From Paenibacillus illinoisensis NBRC 15959 (GTDB lineage: Bacteria > Bacillota > Bacilli > Paenibacillales > Paenibacillaceae), in NCBI RefSeq assembly GCF_004000925.1, contig NZ_BIME01000001.1:1195134-1259133 (forward strand): a stretch of DNA of 64,000 nt, given 5' to 3'. The first letter of the stretch is position 1. Each line of letters opens with the position of its first letter. The notes beneath the pieces are model-generated. The model worked only from the letters and a program-made list of their open reading frames with translations. It searched no databases and was not told where the DNA came from. Made by a program: the position numbers and the translations under genes. Below, one piece after another: positions 27,873 through 36,655 of this stretch.

Positions 27873-29246
27873 CTACTTGTCCGATTCGGGAACGTCCTGA
27901 GCCTCATCCAAAGCAGCAGCTTCTTCTTCAGAGACCGGGCTCTTATACACCTTGACTCGGGTAATTCGCAGCCGGGTGGATTCCTCCACTTCAAAAACAT
28001 AGCCGTTCTGCACCCGCGTTTTACCTTTGGCTGGACTACCTTCAAGCTCTTTGAACAACCAACCGCCAATGGTATCCACTTCTTCATCATCAATGATGGC
28101 CCCGGTCCATTCATGAACTTCTTCAATGAGGGATCGTCCATCTATGGAGAAGGAATCACCGCTGCGTTCCATATGAGGTCGCTCATCCTCGAACTCATCG
28201 TATAGATCCCCTACGATCTCCTCCAGAATTTCCTCCGCCGTCAGTAATCCGGCGGTGCCGCCATATTCGTCAACAACAAGGGTCATCTGGGAATGCTTTT
28301 TCTGCATCAGTTGAAGGACGTGGCTGATTTCCATGGATTCCGGAACGTTCAAGATGGGCCGCACAAGTGAAGCCAGGTCCTGCTGCTGTTCCGGGGCTGC
28401 CAAAAGCAGATCCGTAATATGGATAAATCCGATAATTTCGTCTTTATCCTCAACGGCAACAGGATAACGGGAATGCTTCGTTGCATTAATAATCTTCAAG
28501 TTCTCTTCCAGGGACAGATGGGTATACAGACAATCCATATCTGTACGTGGCAGCATGACTTCACGAGCAAGCATATCGGAGAAATCAAAGATGTTATCCA
28601 TCAGTTTGATTTCATCCTTGTCAATGACGCCACTCTTCGCACTCTGCTTCATCAAGATTCGAAGTTCATCTTCAGAATGGGCTTCTCCTTCACTCGCAGG
28701 CTCTATCCCTGCCAATCGCAGCAGCGCATTGGCCGATGCATTGAGAATCCAGATGAATGGAAAAAAGATTTTGTAGAACAGCAGAAGTGGTGCCGACAAT
28801 AGCAGAGCCACGCCATCTGTTTTTTGAATAGCAAGCGACTTCGGTGCAAGTTCTCCAAGTACAATATGCAGAAACGTAATAATACAGAATCCGACGATAA
28901 CGGAAACGGTAGAGATCAGTCCTGTATCCGCCACACCCAGTTTGAACATAAGCGGCTCTACCAGTAATTCGGAAATGGCGGGTTCACCGAGCCAGCCAAG
29001 TCCCAGGGATGTCAGGGTAATGCCGAACTGGGTTGCCGACAAGTAAGCATCCAGTTTTCCATTTACCTTCAGTGCATACCCAGCCAGCCGATTCCCCTCG
29101 CTCTGCAATTGAGTCAACCGGGTCTGTCTGACTTTAACCAGAGAAAATTCTGCTGCGACAAATACGCCATTCAAGAAGACGAGCAGAAAAACGCAAACCA
29201 AATTGAACACCAATTGCCCAAGATGAAATTCGGTATGAATATCCAA
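27873..29246 (-). CDS. CNNM/CorC-type membrane protein (hemolysin family), DUF21 and CBS domains
   Basis: The protein has 457 residues. A DUF21/CNNM membrane region covers about 1-200, with spans near 10-30, 60-85, 95-120 and 130-150. Two CBS domains cover about 215-340, and a CorC_HlyC domain lies near 355-440 (WLFKELEGSPAKGKTRVQ). Family members move or regulate Mg2+ or other divalent ions. The final 20 residues are acidic. It is a single gene with its own terminator and 58 bases from yfkAB. Confidence 0.9.
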   Translation of the reverse strand: MDIHTEFHLGQLVFNLVCVFLLVFLNGVFVAAEFSLVKVRQTRLTQLQSEGNRLAGYALKVNGKLDAYLSATQFGITLTSLGLGWLGEPAISELLVEPLMFKLGVADTGLISTVSVIVGFCIITFLHIVLGELAPKSLAIQKTDGVALLLSAPLLLFYKIFFPFIWILNASANALLRLAGIEPASEGEAHSEDELRILMKQSAKSGVIDKDEIKLMDNIFDFSDMLAREVMLPRTDMDCLYTHLSLEENLKIINATKHSRYPVAVEDKDEIIGFIHITDLLLAAPEQQQDLASLVRPILNVPESMEISHVLQLMQKKHSQMTLVVDEYGGTAGLLTAEEILEEIVGDLYDEFEDERPHMERSGDSFSIDGRSLIEEVHEWTGAIIDDEEVDTIGGWLFKELEGSPAKGKTRVQNGYVFEVEESTRLRITRVKVYKSPVSEEEAAALDEAQDVPESDK

Positions 29247-29304
29247 GTCAACACTCCCCTTTTTCTATCTATTTCAGGAATATACCTGGAATATCAGCGC
29301 CTAA

Positions 29305-30441
29305 TCAGCGCGTAATTGCTTTTCTGGATTTGAAATCCACACCTTTATAATACATGTCCGCCACCAACAGGTTAGGGCCGCAGCAGGACGCAGCATCACA
29401 GTGACAGTTAACGGTCTGATTAAGCGGATGCTCCGCTGACCATTCATGGAACACATCATCCAGCTTCCGATCCCGAATGTTGCCAAAGGCAGGGATGTCA
29501 GCAAAATCCGTAACGTACACATTGCCTGTAAACATGTTGACGTTAACGCGATTTCGACCATCTGGATCATTGCGTACGGTCACATTAGGCTCACTGTACA
29601 GGCGATTGATCAATTCCCGATCCTGGTCGGCCGCACTGCAAGCAAAGAATGGAAGTGTTCCGAACAACATCCACATGTCTTTGTCGCGCACATCCAGCAA
29701 CCGATGAATGGCTGCACGCATATGGTCCAGAGACAGGACAGGTAATGTGGAAGCAAAATTCGAGTTATACATCGGATGTACTTCATGACGTACACAGCCC
29801 ATCTCCCGAATCAGTTGATGGATCCCCTCCAACTTATCATGCGTACGGAAATTAATCATGGATTCAGCAGAGATAAACATGCCTGCTTCACTCAGTTTGC
29901 GCGAATTTTCTATCATTTTCTCATACATTTTCACCGCTACTTCACGCTTGACAGGTCTGCCGCTGTTGGCAAAACCGACTTGATGGAAATCATCGGCATT
30001 CAGGTAGTTGAATGAGATGTGCATCACATCAAGGTATGGCAGCAGTTTCTCGTAACGACTGAGATCAAGCGTCAGGTTAGAGTTGATCTGTGACCTGATG
30101 CCGCGCTCCTTGGCATATTTCAGCAGCGGGATGATCATTTCATCAACTGTCTTTTGACTGAAACTTGGCTCACCACCTGTCAAACTGATGGTCTGCAGAT
30201 GCTCCACTTCGTCCAGCCGCTTCAGCATTAGAGGCAGTGGCAGTGCGGGAGCTTCACGCATCGTGAGCATATCCCCTACAGCACAGTGCTCGCATCGCAT
30301 ATTGCACAGATGAGTCACGGTCATTTCAACACTGGTTAACACGTGGCGTCCATATGTACGCAAAGAGCCGATCGGATCCCATGGATCATTAGTCGGCGAT
30401 AAAGGCATCGGTTCAACCGATCCTGAGTTTAGCATGGTCAT
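29305..30441 (-). CDS. yfkAB: radical SAM protein with CxCxxxxC motif (YfkAB)
   Basis: The 378-residue protein has the radical SAM cluster motif C46-x3-C50-x2-C53 (HLCNMRCEHC), the GGEPSFS loop that binds S-adenosylmethionine, and near the C-terminus CHCDAASC, the CxCxxxxC pattern that defines the YfkAB family. It therefore has one radical SAM [4Fe-4S] cluster and probably a second metal site. Its reaction is unknown. YfkA and YfkB were first listed as separate genes in B. subtilis but form one protein. Confidence 0.87.
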   Translation of the reverse strand: MTMLNSGSVEPMPLSPTNDPWDPIGSLRTYGRHVLTSVEMTVTHLCNMRCEHCAVGDMLTMREAPALPLPLMLKRLDEVEHLQTISLTGGEPSFSQKTVDEMIIPLLKYAKERGIRSQINSNLTLDLSRYEKLLPYLDVMHISFNYLNADDFHQVGFANSGRPVKREVAVKMYEKMIENSRKLSEAGMFISAESMINFRTHDKLEGIHQLIREMGCVRHEVHPMYNSNFASTLPVLSLDHMRAAIHRLLDVRDKDMWMLFGTLPFFACSAADQDRELINRLYSEPNVTVRNDPDGRNRVNVNMFTGNVYVTDFADIPAFGNIRDRKLDDVFHEWSAEHPLNQTVNCHCDAASCCGPNLLVADMYYKGVDFKSRKAITR

Positions 30442-30577
30442 TGTTCTTCACCTTATTCCTTTTATTAACCTAAAAAGTTTTATTTACATCATACTTCGGC
30501 ATGATCTTTTTGGAGCTATCTTTTATCATAGCACAATTTCGAACGCTTCGGCATGAAGTGCTCTGTCCATTACATGA

Positions 30578-30631
30578 CAAAAACGCCCATACAACTCCAG
30601 GGCCAACCTGGCCCGGATATTGCTATGAGCG
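30578..30631 (-). terminator. two-part terminator hairpin after the HD-GYP gene
   Basis: On the minus strand CGCTCATA pairs with TATGGGCG (one G-U) outside an inner GGGCCA/TGGCCC stem, followed by TTTTTGTC. It starts 33 bases past the gene. Confidence 0.7.
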
Positions 30632-30663
30632 CAGTCTCCCTGCTGGCAATAACTTAACAGCGA

Positions 30664-31782
30664 TCAAGAAAATTCATCACAGGAAGGAGTCGGAGGCACG
30701 CCCTCATCGCCTTCAACACCAGTAATCATAACCGATAGGGCTGTGGACAGATCGATTTCGTAAGGAGCCTTTAACGTCTGTCCATCAGCATTCTTCAACA
30801 CCCGAATCCGCGGCCGCTGCGGGATACGTGAATCGATGGATGCAACGACGCCGACTTCCCCTGTACTCAGCGTCACAGATAGACCTACGGGATAAATTGC
30901 CACACAGTCACGGAATTTCTCCAGCATGCGCTGTTCATACAACGAGCCAGATCCAGTATATAATACCTCAACTGCCTGATGAGGGAGCAATGACTTACGG
31001 TATACGCGATTACTCGTCATCGCGTCATACGAGTCAGCCAGTGCAATCCACTTGGCATACTCATGAATTTGAGGACCCTTGAGGCCAAACGGATAGCCAC
31101 TACCGTCGATTCGCTCATGGTGCTGCAGGGCACAATGTGCTGCCAGCAGCGGTATGCCAGGTTCATCTTTTAAGATACGATGTCCATATGTAGTATGCTG
31201 CTGAATGAGTTTAAATTCCTCATCCGTCAATTTCGCTGGTTTATGCAAAACAACTGGATCAATCTGTGTCTTTCCTATATCATGCAGCAAGGCACCCAGT
31301 CCTATTTCCATCAGCTGCTGTCTGGAATACCCTGAGGCGACGCCCAAAACCAGTGTGTACACACATACGTTCAAGGAGTGGTTGTACAGATCAAGATCAC
31401 TGGAATTCATATCCATCAGCATGATCATTGCTTCCTTTTGACCGCCGATGTCCTCCAAAATGGTATTCATCAGTCCACTCAGCGCTTTGCCAAAATGCGG
31501 AATCCGGCTTTTGGTCTTCAAACCTGACATACTCTGAAACTGCTGCTTGATTTCTACCAGTGCCCTGCGTCTGGTTTCCTCCTGAAGCATATCGGGAACG
31601 ATAATATCCTCTGTTGCTGCTTCCTTAATATATACGTAACCTACGCCGAGGTCTTTTAGACGTCTAATCAACCGCTCGGTCAGTTCCACATCTTCACTAA
31701 GCAGAACCAAACCCTCTTCGCTATAAATCCGTTTCCCCAGCTTCATGCCAGGCTGCAATAGGTTTATATGTACCAAACGCAC
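30664..31782 (-). CDS. HD-GYP domain protein, predicted c-di-GMP phosphodiesterase
   Basis: The 372-residue protein has an N-terminal domain of about 110 residues (MRLVHINLLQPGMKLGKRIY onward) and an HD-GYP domain with HDIGK near 165 and HHERIDGSGYP near 220, which bind the metals. HD-GYP enzymes hydrolyse cyclic di-GMP. The C-terminal segment (TGEVGVVASIDSRIPQRPRIRVL) resembles a small beta-barrel seen in similar Paenibacillus proteins. It shares its N-terminal layout with the HD-GYP gene at 34277. No receiver or membrane domain is present. Confidence 0.9.
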   Translation of the reverse strand: MRLVHINLLQPGMKLGKRIYSEEGLVLLSEDVELTERLIRRLKDLGVGYVYIKEAATEDIIVPDMLQEETRRRALVEIKQQFQSMSGLKTKSRIPHFGKALSGLMNTILEDIGGQKEAMIMLMDMNSSDLDLYNHSLNVCVYTLVLGVASGYSRQQLMEIGLGALLHDIGKTQIDPVVLHKPAKLTDEEFKLIQQHTTYGHRILKDEPGIPLLAAHCALQHHERIDGSGYPFGLKGPQIHEYAKWIALADSYDAMTSNRVYRKSLLPHQAVEVLYTGSGSLYEQRMLEKFRDCVAIYPVGLSVTLSTGEVGVVASIDSRIPQRPRIRVLKNADGQTLKAPYEIDLSTALSVMITGVEGDEGVPPTPSCDEFS

Positions 31783-31851
31783 AGCCTATCCTCTCCCGCT
31801 CCGTAGATGTAATTTCCACTAGCCGCCGCTTCAGCAGAAGGCAAGTACTCG

Positions 31852-33285
31852 TTAATTTCTTTCATGCCAGCGGGATCGCAGGCTATCATCCAACGCCCCT
31901 GGTCTTTTTAATTCGATCTCCAGCAGATCCCGTATAAATTCAGGAAGTCGGTATGCAATTTCGGTTCCCCGGGCTAACGAAGGGTATCCCACATTAAATG
32001 TAAACATGTCTAGTGTTCCGACCACGTATTCCTGTTCATCACCCATAGGCTTACCACCGACATATAATGCATTAATTTTTTGATATGGAGGACCGGCTGG
32101 ATCATACTCCACCTCAATCCCATCCACACACAGCGTACCAAGTATTTTCCCGCGAAATCCAAATCCGATGATGGGCTTGTCCGTATACTCCTGAAGCAAA
32201 GACTGCTCCAGCGCTTCACGAATCTCTCTGCCTTTCAGCCTTATTGTACAAGCATTGATCGGAGAAGGACATAGGGAATGCAGCATTCCCTTGCTGATGT
32301 CCCCTTGCGGAAGTTCACCAAGGAGTTGGCCAGCGTTAACCAGCGACAGCTCCGCTCCCGTGAAATGCCTTACTGCCTGTGCAAGCAGCGAAGCGAATGG
32401 TGATTCCTTCTCATATTTTATCGGAAGAGTACGGTTAATTATTACAGCTGTCTGTCCAAGAGCTCGCTCTGCCTCCGTACGATGTGCGGCGATAGCCAGT
32501 GCAACCTTCTCATCCAGCATCTGATCCTTCAATGGAAAACAGCCACTACTAACCAGTCTAGGCTTGTTCGCACTGCTATCCCGCTCTAGTACGACTTTAC
32601 CAAGCCACTGACCGAATTTTCCGGCTGCTCCCAGCACCGCATTCCCAATGACCAGAGGTTCCTCAAGCACATGGTGTGTGTGTCCGCCAAGAATAACGTC
32701 AATGCCCTCAATCTGCTCCGCGAGTTTCCGGTCCGTTGATAAACCCAGATGGGAGAGTATTATGACGATATCCACATTAGGGCGCAACGCTTCAACTTGC
32801 TCACGCAGTGTTTCCACAGGGTCAAGCAGCTTCCATCCCAGCAAGCCGTAAAAAGCAGTAAACGGTGCAGTAGCTCCGAGCAAACCTATCCGAAATGGTC
32901 CTTTGTCCACAATAAGGGATGAGTTCATCCAAACTGGAGGCAGACCACTGGCCTCTTCCACAACATTTCCGCACACGACAGGACACAATAGTCCCGAATA
33001 GGACTGTGCCAGCTGCTCCGGTGTAAATGTCAGTCCCTCGTTATTGCCAATCGTTATGGCATCATACCCCGTCAAATTAATCACATCAACGTTGGCTCCC
33101 CCAAGTGTCCCCTCTGTCTCTACGGCCATACGATCCATATGATCTCCGATATCCAGAACTAGAACGTTTTCGCTCCGTTCTCTCTCTTGTGCAATCATGG
33201 CGGCGATAGAGCTCATGGAACCAAAATGACTGTGGATGTCATTGGTGTGCAGAATGGTTAACGTTTGTTTTTCCTTGGTGCTCAT
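31852..33285 (-). CDS. YunD-like bifunctional metallophosphatase/5'-nucleotidase
   Basis: The 477-residue protein has the calcineurin-type metallophosphatase domain with TNDIHSH (14-20), GDHMDR, TIGNNEG (the usual GNHE is GNNE, as I recall for YunD), LSHLG and GGHTHH. A C-terminal 5'-nucleotidase domain (about 285-470) binds the nucleotide. It probably removes phosphate from nucleotides or sugar nucleotides. No signal peptide is present, so it is cytoplasmic. The ATG at 33285 lies 8 bases after GGAGG; the longer frame to 33510 overlaps the divergent gene. Confidence 0.87.
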   Translation of the reverse strand: MSTKEKQTLTILHTNDIHSHFGSMSSIAAMIAQERERSENVLVLDIGDHMDRMAVETEGTLGGANVDVINLTGYDAITIGNNEGLTFTPEQLAQSYSGLLCPVVCGNVVEEASGLPPVWMNSSLIVDKGPFRIGLLGATAPFTAFYGLLGWKLLDPVETLREQVEALRPNVDIVIILSHLGLSTDRKLAEQIEGIDVILGGHTHHVLEEPLVIGNAVLGAAGKFGQWLGKVVLERDSSANKPRLVSSGCFPLKDQMLDEKVALAIAAHRTEAERALGQTAVIINRTLPIKYEKESPFASLLAQAVRHFTGAELSLVNAGQLLGELPQGDISKGMLHSLCPSPINACTIRLKGREIREALEQSLLQEYTDKPIIGFGFRGKILGTLCVDGIEVEYDPAGPPYQKINALYVGGKPMGDEQEYVVGTLDMFTFNVGYPSLARGTEIAYRLPEFIRDLLEIELKRPGALDDSLRSRWHERN

Positions 33286-33406
33286 CACACCGCCTCCTCT
33301 CAGTCCTTGCCTAACGTACATTCCTCTAATAGATAAGCATAACATTTTCCGCGTCGTTATGATATATTGAAAGGGTTTAGAGATAAAAAAGAGGTGACGC
33401 ATAAGC

Positions 33407-34156
33407 ATGATATTAACCATACAACTGTTTGCAGGTATTGCTGAACGTCTGGGCACGTCGCTGCTTGAATATGAATATACGGAAAGTCCTTTGACCGCAG
33501 CTCTTCTCAAAGAAAGCCTGGCACTCGCCTATCCAGAGGCTGCATCACAGATTCGAACGTCCTTTCTGGCGGTAAACCAGCAGTATGCTCCGGCCGATAC
33601 CTTGATTAAGCCCGAAGATGAACTTGCCTTAATTCCCCCTGTTTCAGGAGGTGACGGTACTGAAGGGTCTGAGGATGAGCATAGGTCTTCACTCTCCGAA
33701 CATCGTACTCCGGACGGTATGTTTATGATTACGAAGTCCCCCTTGTCTGTCGAAGCAACAACAGCTCTGGTCATAACCGCAAACCACGGGGCAGCACTGA
33801 CTTTTGTAGGTACTACTCGTGAAATGACCGGGGATCAGCGAACGGTCCATCTGGAATATGAAGCGTATGTACCGATGGCACTTTCTCAGATGGCTAACAT
33901 CGGAAGTGAAATCTCCGAGCGCTGGCCAGGTGTCAGATGTGCAATCAGCCACCGGATCGGTCAGGTTGACGTTGCAGAGATTAGTGTTATTATTGCCGTC
34001 TCCTCGCCTCACCGCAGTGATTGTTATGATGCCAGCCGCTACGCTATTGAAAGACTGAAACAAACGGTCCCGATCTGGAAAAAGGAAATATGGGACGATG
34101 GTTCCGAGTGGAAGGGGCATCAACTGGGACCCTGGAACCCCTTGGACAATTTATAA
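33407..34156 (+). CDS. molybdopterin synthase, fused MoaD-MoaE (MoaX type)
   Basis: The 249-residue protein has a MoaD-type ubiquitin-like domain at 1-82 ending PPVSGG, then a 30-residue linker, then a MoaE domain (about 113-249) with the active-site Lys pair in PIWKKEIW. MoaD carries sulfur as a C-terminal thiocarboxylate and MoaE uses it to make molybdopterin for molybdenum cofactor. In a fusion the GG is internal, so cleavage after Gly82 is expected, as described for mycobacterial MoaX. AGAGGTGA lies 11 bases before the ATG. No other moa gene is nearby. Confidence 0.88.
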   Translation: MILTIQLFAGIAERLGTSLLEYEYTESPLTAALLKESLALAYPEAASQIRTSFLAVNQQYAPADTLIKPEDELALIPPVSGGDGTEGSEDEHRSSLSEHRTPDGMFMITKSPLSVEATTALVITANHGAALTFVGTTREMTGDQRTVHLEYEAYVPMALSQMANIGSEISERWPGVRCAISHRIGQVDVAEISVIIAVSSPHRSDCYDASRYAIERLKQTVPIWKKEIWDDGSEWKGHQLGPWNPLDNL

Positions 34157-34204
34157 ATAGTCATTCCACCTCTTGCAAGGCTAATTAAATTAGTAAATAA
34201 GTCG

Positions 34205-34233
34205 TTGTCAACCCATTTTTTTCTTGTTATTAT
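34205..34233 (+). promoter_or_regulatory. sigma-A promoter of the second HD-GYP gene
   Basis: TTGTCA at 34205-34210 and TATTAT at 34228-34233, each 5 of 6, are 17 bases apart. They lie 44 bases before the GTG start. Confidence 0.75.
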
Positions 34234-34276
34234 AAGCATATATGTCGATATAAGTCGAGGAAAAGGTGGTTTATAC

Positions 34277-35326
34277 GTGAGAGTGCATGTTACTGATCTT
34301 AAACCTGGTGATCTGTTAAAAAATGATGTATACAACAGTTCAGGTCTCCACATGCTGATGAAAGGTTCCTTACTCAGCGAAGATGATATTACCAAATTGC
34401 TGCAACATGGAATCGATTACGCAGATGTAGAACATACAACATCCGACCTACACTCTGATACGCAAACCATGCCTTCCGATCAGACCCGTCTGTTAACTAC
34501 CTTGTTTGACGATACGATCAAAGGTACCGAATCTCTGTTTCAGCAAGCGATGGAGAAAGGGTTTATTGACGAAGCTCAGGTCGATGAAATATTGATTAAC
34601 CTGACAACTCAACTGGAGAAACAGAAGGATGTCGTTTCCCTTCTACTTATGCTTGACGGCGATAATGATTATACCTACAACCATTCATTGCAAGTGGGAA
34701 TGCTCGCATTTTATATTGCTGGCTGGATGGGCTACAATCCTGAAGAATGCCTGACCGTAGCAAAAGCAGGTTATCTGCACGATATTGGAAAATCCAAAAT
34801 TTCTCCTGAAATGCTACATAAACCGGGAAAACTAACCCCGGAAGAATTCGAAGAAATGAAGAAACATACGTTATATGGATATGAGATTGTTAAAGCGTCC
34901 ACGCAGGATGAGATTCTGGCAACGGTCGCCCTTCAGCATCATGAGCGGGAAGACGGAAGCGGCTATCCTCATGGACTGAAAGGGAACGATATTCATCCGT
35001 ATGCCCGTATTACGGCCGTAGCTGACGTGTACAGCGCCATGACGACCAACCGGGTATATCAGACCAAGCAGGAGTTAATCTCCGTGCTGTGCGAGCTGTA
35101 CAGCCTGAGCTTTGGCCAACTAAATGGAGAAGCTACCCAGGAGCTTATCAAACATATGCTGCCCAATTTTATAGGAAAAAGGGTACTGCTCACCTCGGGG
35201 GAAACTGGCATCATCGTCATGAATAACCCTGCAGACTATTTCCGTCCCCTTGTTCAGACATCCACAGCCTTTATTGATTTAGCGAAAGAAAGAGATATCG
35301 CCATCGTTGAAATTTATATTCAATAG
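34277..35326 (+). CDS. HD-GYP domain protein, second copy
   Basis: The 349-residue protein has the same plan as the gene at 30664: an N-terminal region (HVTDLKPGDLLKNDVY), then HD-GYP with HDIGK near 168 and HHEREDGSGYP near 221. It should hydrolyse cyclic di-GMP. The start is the GTG at 34277, 7 bases after GGAAAAGGTGG; the frame upstream to 34205 overlaps the promoter. A strong terminator follows. Confidence 0.9.
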   Translation: MRVHVTDLKPGDLLKNDVYNSSGLHMLMKGSLLSEDDITKLLQHGIDYADVEHTTSDLHSDTQTMPSDQTRLLTTLFDDTIKGTESLFQQAMEKGFIDEAQVDEILINLTTQLEKQKDVVSLLLMLDGDNDYTYNHSLQVGMLAFYIAGWMGYNPEECLTVAKAGYLHDIGKSKISPEMLHKPGKLTPEEFEEMKKHTLYGYEIVKASTQDEILATVALQHHEREDGSGYPHGLKGNDIHPYARITAVADVYSAMTTNRVYQTKQELISVLCELYSLSFGQLNGEATQELIKHMLPNFIGKRVLLTSGETGIIVMNNPADYFRPLVQTSTAFIDLAKERDIAIVEIYIQ

Positions 35327-35407
35327 CTTCCATGGTTTCGTAGCAGCACGTAGAAAAAATGAATGATTACGAAGAAATACATTAATACGAACTTATTTTA
35401 TGAAAGT

Positions 35408-35440
35408 AAAAAGGGAAGCCGATTTTTCGGCTTCCCTTTT
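35408..35440. terminator. bidirectional terminator
   Basis: AAAAGGGAAGCCGA and TCGGCTTCCCTTTT pair perfectly around a 5-base T loop, between the HD-GYP gene and the convergent YjcZ-type gene. Confidence 0.95.
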
Positions 35441-35465
35441 GCTTTAATCAGGTTTGATGCGCGTA

Positions 35466-35597
35466 TTAAACGCAGAATGCTTTAGTGATGATAACCAACA
35501 GAATGAACAATACCAAGATTGCGCCTACCGATGTGAATGGGTTGTATCCACCAATTCCGCCTACGTTGCCACCACAACCATATCCTACCTCGCTCAT
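35466..35597 (-). CDS. YjcZ-type small sporulation membrane protein, 43 residues
   Basis: The gene is too short for most ORF calls. The product starts MSEVGYGCGGNVGGIGGYNP, a Gly- and Tyr-rich head, then has one hydrophobic span (VGAILVLFILLVIITKAF) to the end. This is the layout of the YjcZ/YczN-type sporulation proteins, which localise to spore membranes in Bacillales. GAGGAGG lies 8 bases before the ATG. It is a single gene sharing a terminator with the HD-GYP gene. Confidence 0.85.
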   Translation of the reverse strand: MSEVGYGCGGNVGGIGGYNPFTSVGAILVLFILLVIITKAFCV

Positions 35598-35732
35598 GTG
35601 ATTGCCTCCTCTTCATCAGGTATACCCTAACATATGATCTTGCAGGGTAAGCGAACCGGGCGAAATGGCAATATTCGATAAATGGTTTTTTGCCTGCTTC
35701 AATACGAATCATCGTAATCAGCACGCTGGCCC

Positions 35733-36455
35733 TCATTGTTTTCCCGAATCGGACGAGACCTGAATTCCTTTTTCCTTGCGATACATAATAACCAGCAGTC
35801 TCCAGAAGTCGTAACTGCCTGTATCCGTCATGATATAAGAACGATAGTAATGATACGCCTCAGCTGCCCAAGGCGGACAGGGCATATTGGATAGATTCTT
35901 CTGCTGCGCGATCCAGGACGCCTGAGCTTCCAGCGTCTTCTCCATCGCTTCAAAAGCTTTCTTCTCTTCACTTGTCATCGGCAGAGCCTCCTGCTCTTCA
36001 GATGTGGAACCGAATTCCGCTTGCAAATATGCTCCAGGCTCAACCACTCCATCCACACTGGCTGTATACCCGTAAGACGGGGTACTCGCTTTGCGAATCT
36101 CATAATGGACATGGGGTCCGGTGCTCTGTCCTGTACTCCCTTGATTACCTAAGAGCTGACCTCGTTTCACTTGCTGACCTACCCTTACCGCAATTCGCGA
36201 CAGATGGGCGTAACAATGCAGATACCCACGATGATCCTGGACAGCCACTGTAAGCCCATAACCGCCGAATCCGGAGCCCGTAGCTCCTTCAGCGGCAAAT
36301 CGCACGGTCCCTTCCATAAAGGCGTATACAGGGCCATTCCAAGGTTCTGTGACGAGGTCAATTCCCCGATGGAACGTTTGTCCACCATGAATTGGATGAA
36401 TGCGATAACCAAACGAACTTGTAATGCGATATCCTACAAAAGGATTGAAGCTCAT
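35733..36455 (-). CDS. M23-family metallopeptidase without signal peptide
   Basis: The 240-residue protein starts with the LytM/M23 domain itself (GYRITSSFGYRIHPIHGG), with zinc ligands H29 and D33 in HRGID and H115/H117 in HVHYE. These enzymes cut peptide bonds in peptidoglycan. A Glu-rich helical linker (165-195) and a Trp/Tyr-rich C-terminal part follow (PPWAAEAYHYYRSYIM), similar to stalk regions of phage-type lysins. No signal peptide or span is visible, so export must come from another route or from lysis. The ATG at 36455 follows AAAAGGATGG. Confidence 0.82.
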   Translation of the reverse strand: MSFNPFVGYRITSSFGYRIHPIHGGQTFHRGIDLVTEPWNGPVYAFMEGTVRFAAEGATGSGFGGYGLTVAVQDHRGYLHCYAHLSRIAVRVGQQVKRGQLLGNQGSTGQSTGPHVHYEIRKASTPSYGYTASVDGVVEPGAYLQAEFGSTSEEQEALPMTSEEKKAFEAMEKTLEAQASWIAQQKNLSNMPCPPWAAEAYHYYRSYIMTDTGSYDFWRLLVIMYRKEKGIQVSSDSGKQ

Positions 36456-36605
36456 AGATTCACCATCCTTTTCTATCAATAGATGCAGCAATCTATGAAA
36501 TCGCTTGTGCTGTTGAACCTATTTTATGCGAAAAACAACGATTCAACCATCCGGTTTTCTGCCATACAAGTCCGCTTTTTCATATAAATCGGATTATTTT
36601 CGTGC

Positions 36606-36644
36606 ACAAAAAACAAGGACCGGAGGAAATCCCCCGGTCCTTGT
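36606..36644 (-). terminator. rho-independent terminator of the suf operon
   Basis: On the minus strand ACAAGGACCGG pairs with CCGGTCCTTGT around a 10-base loop, followed by TTTTTTG. It starts 11 bases past sufB. Confidence 0.92.
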
Positions 36645-36655
36645 GCAGGCAGCAA

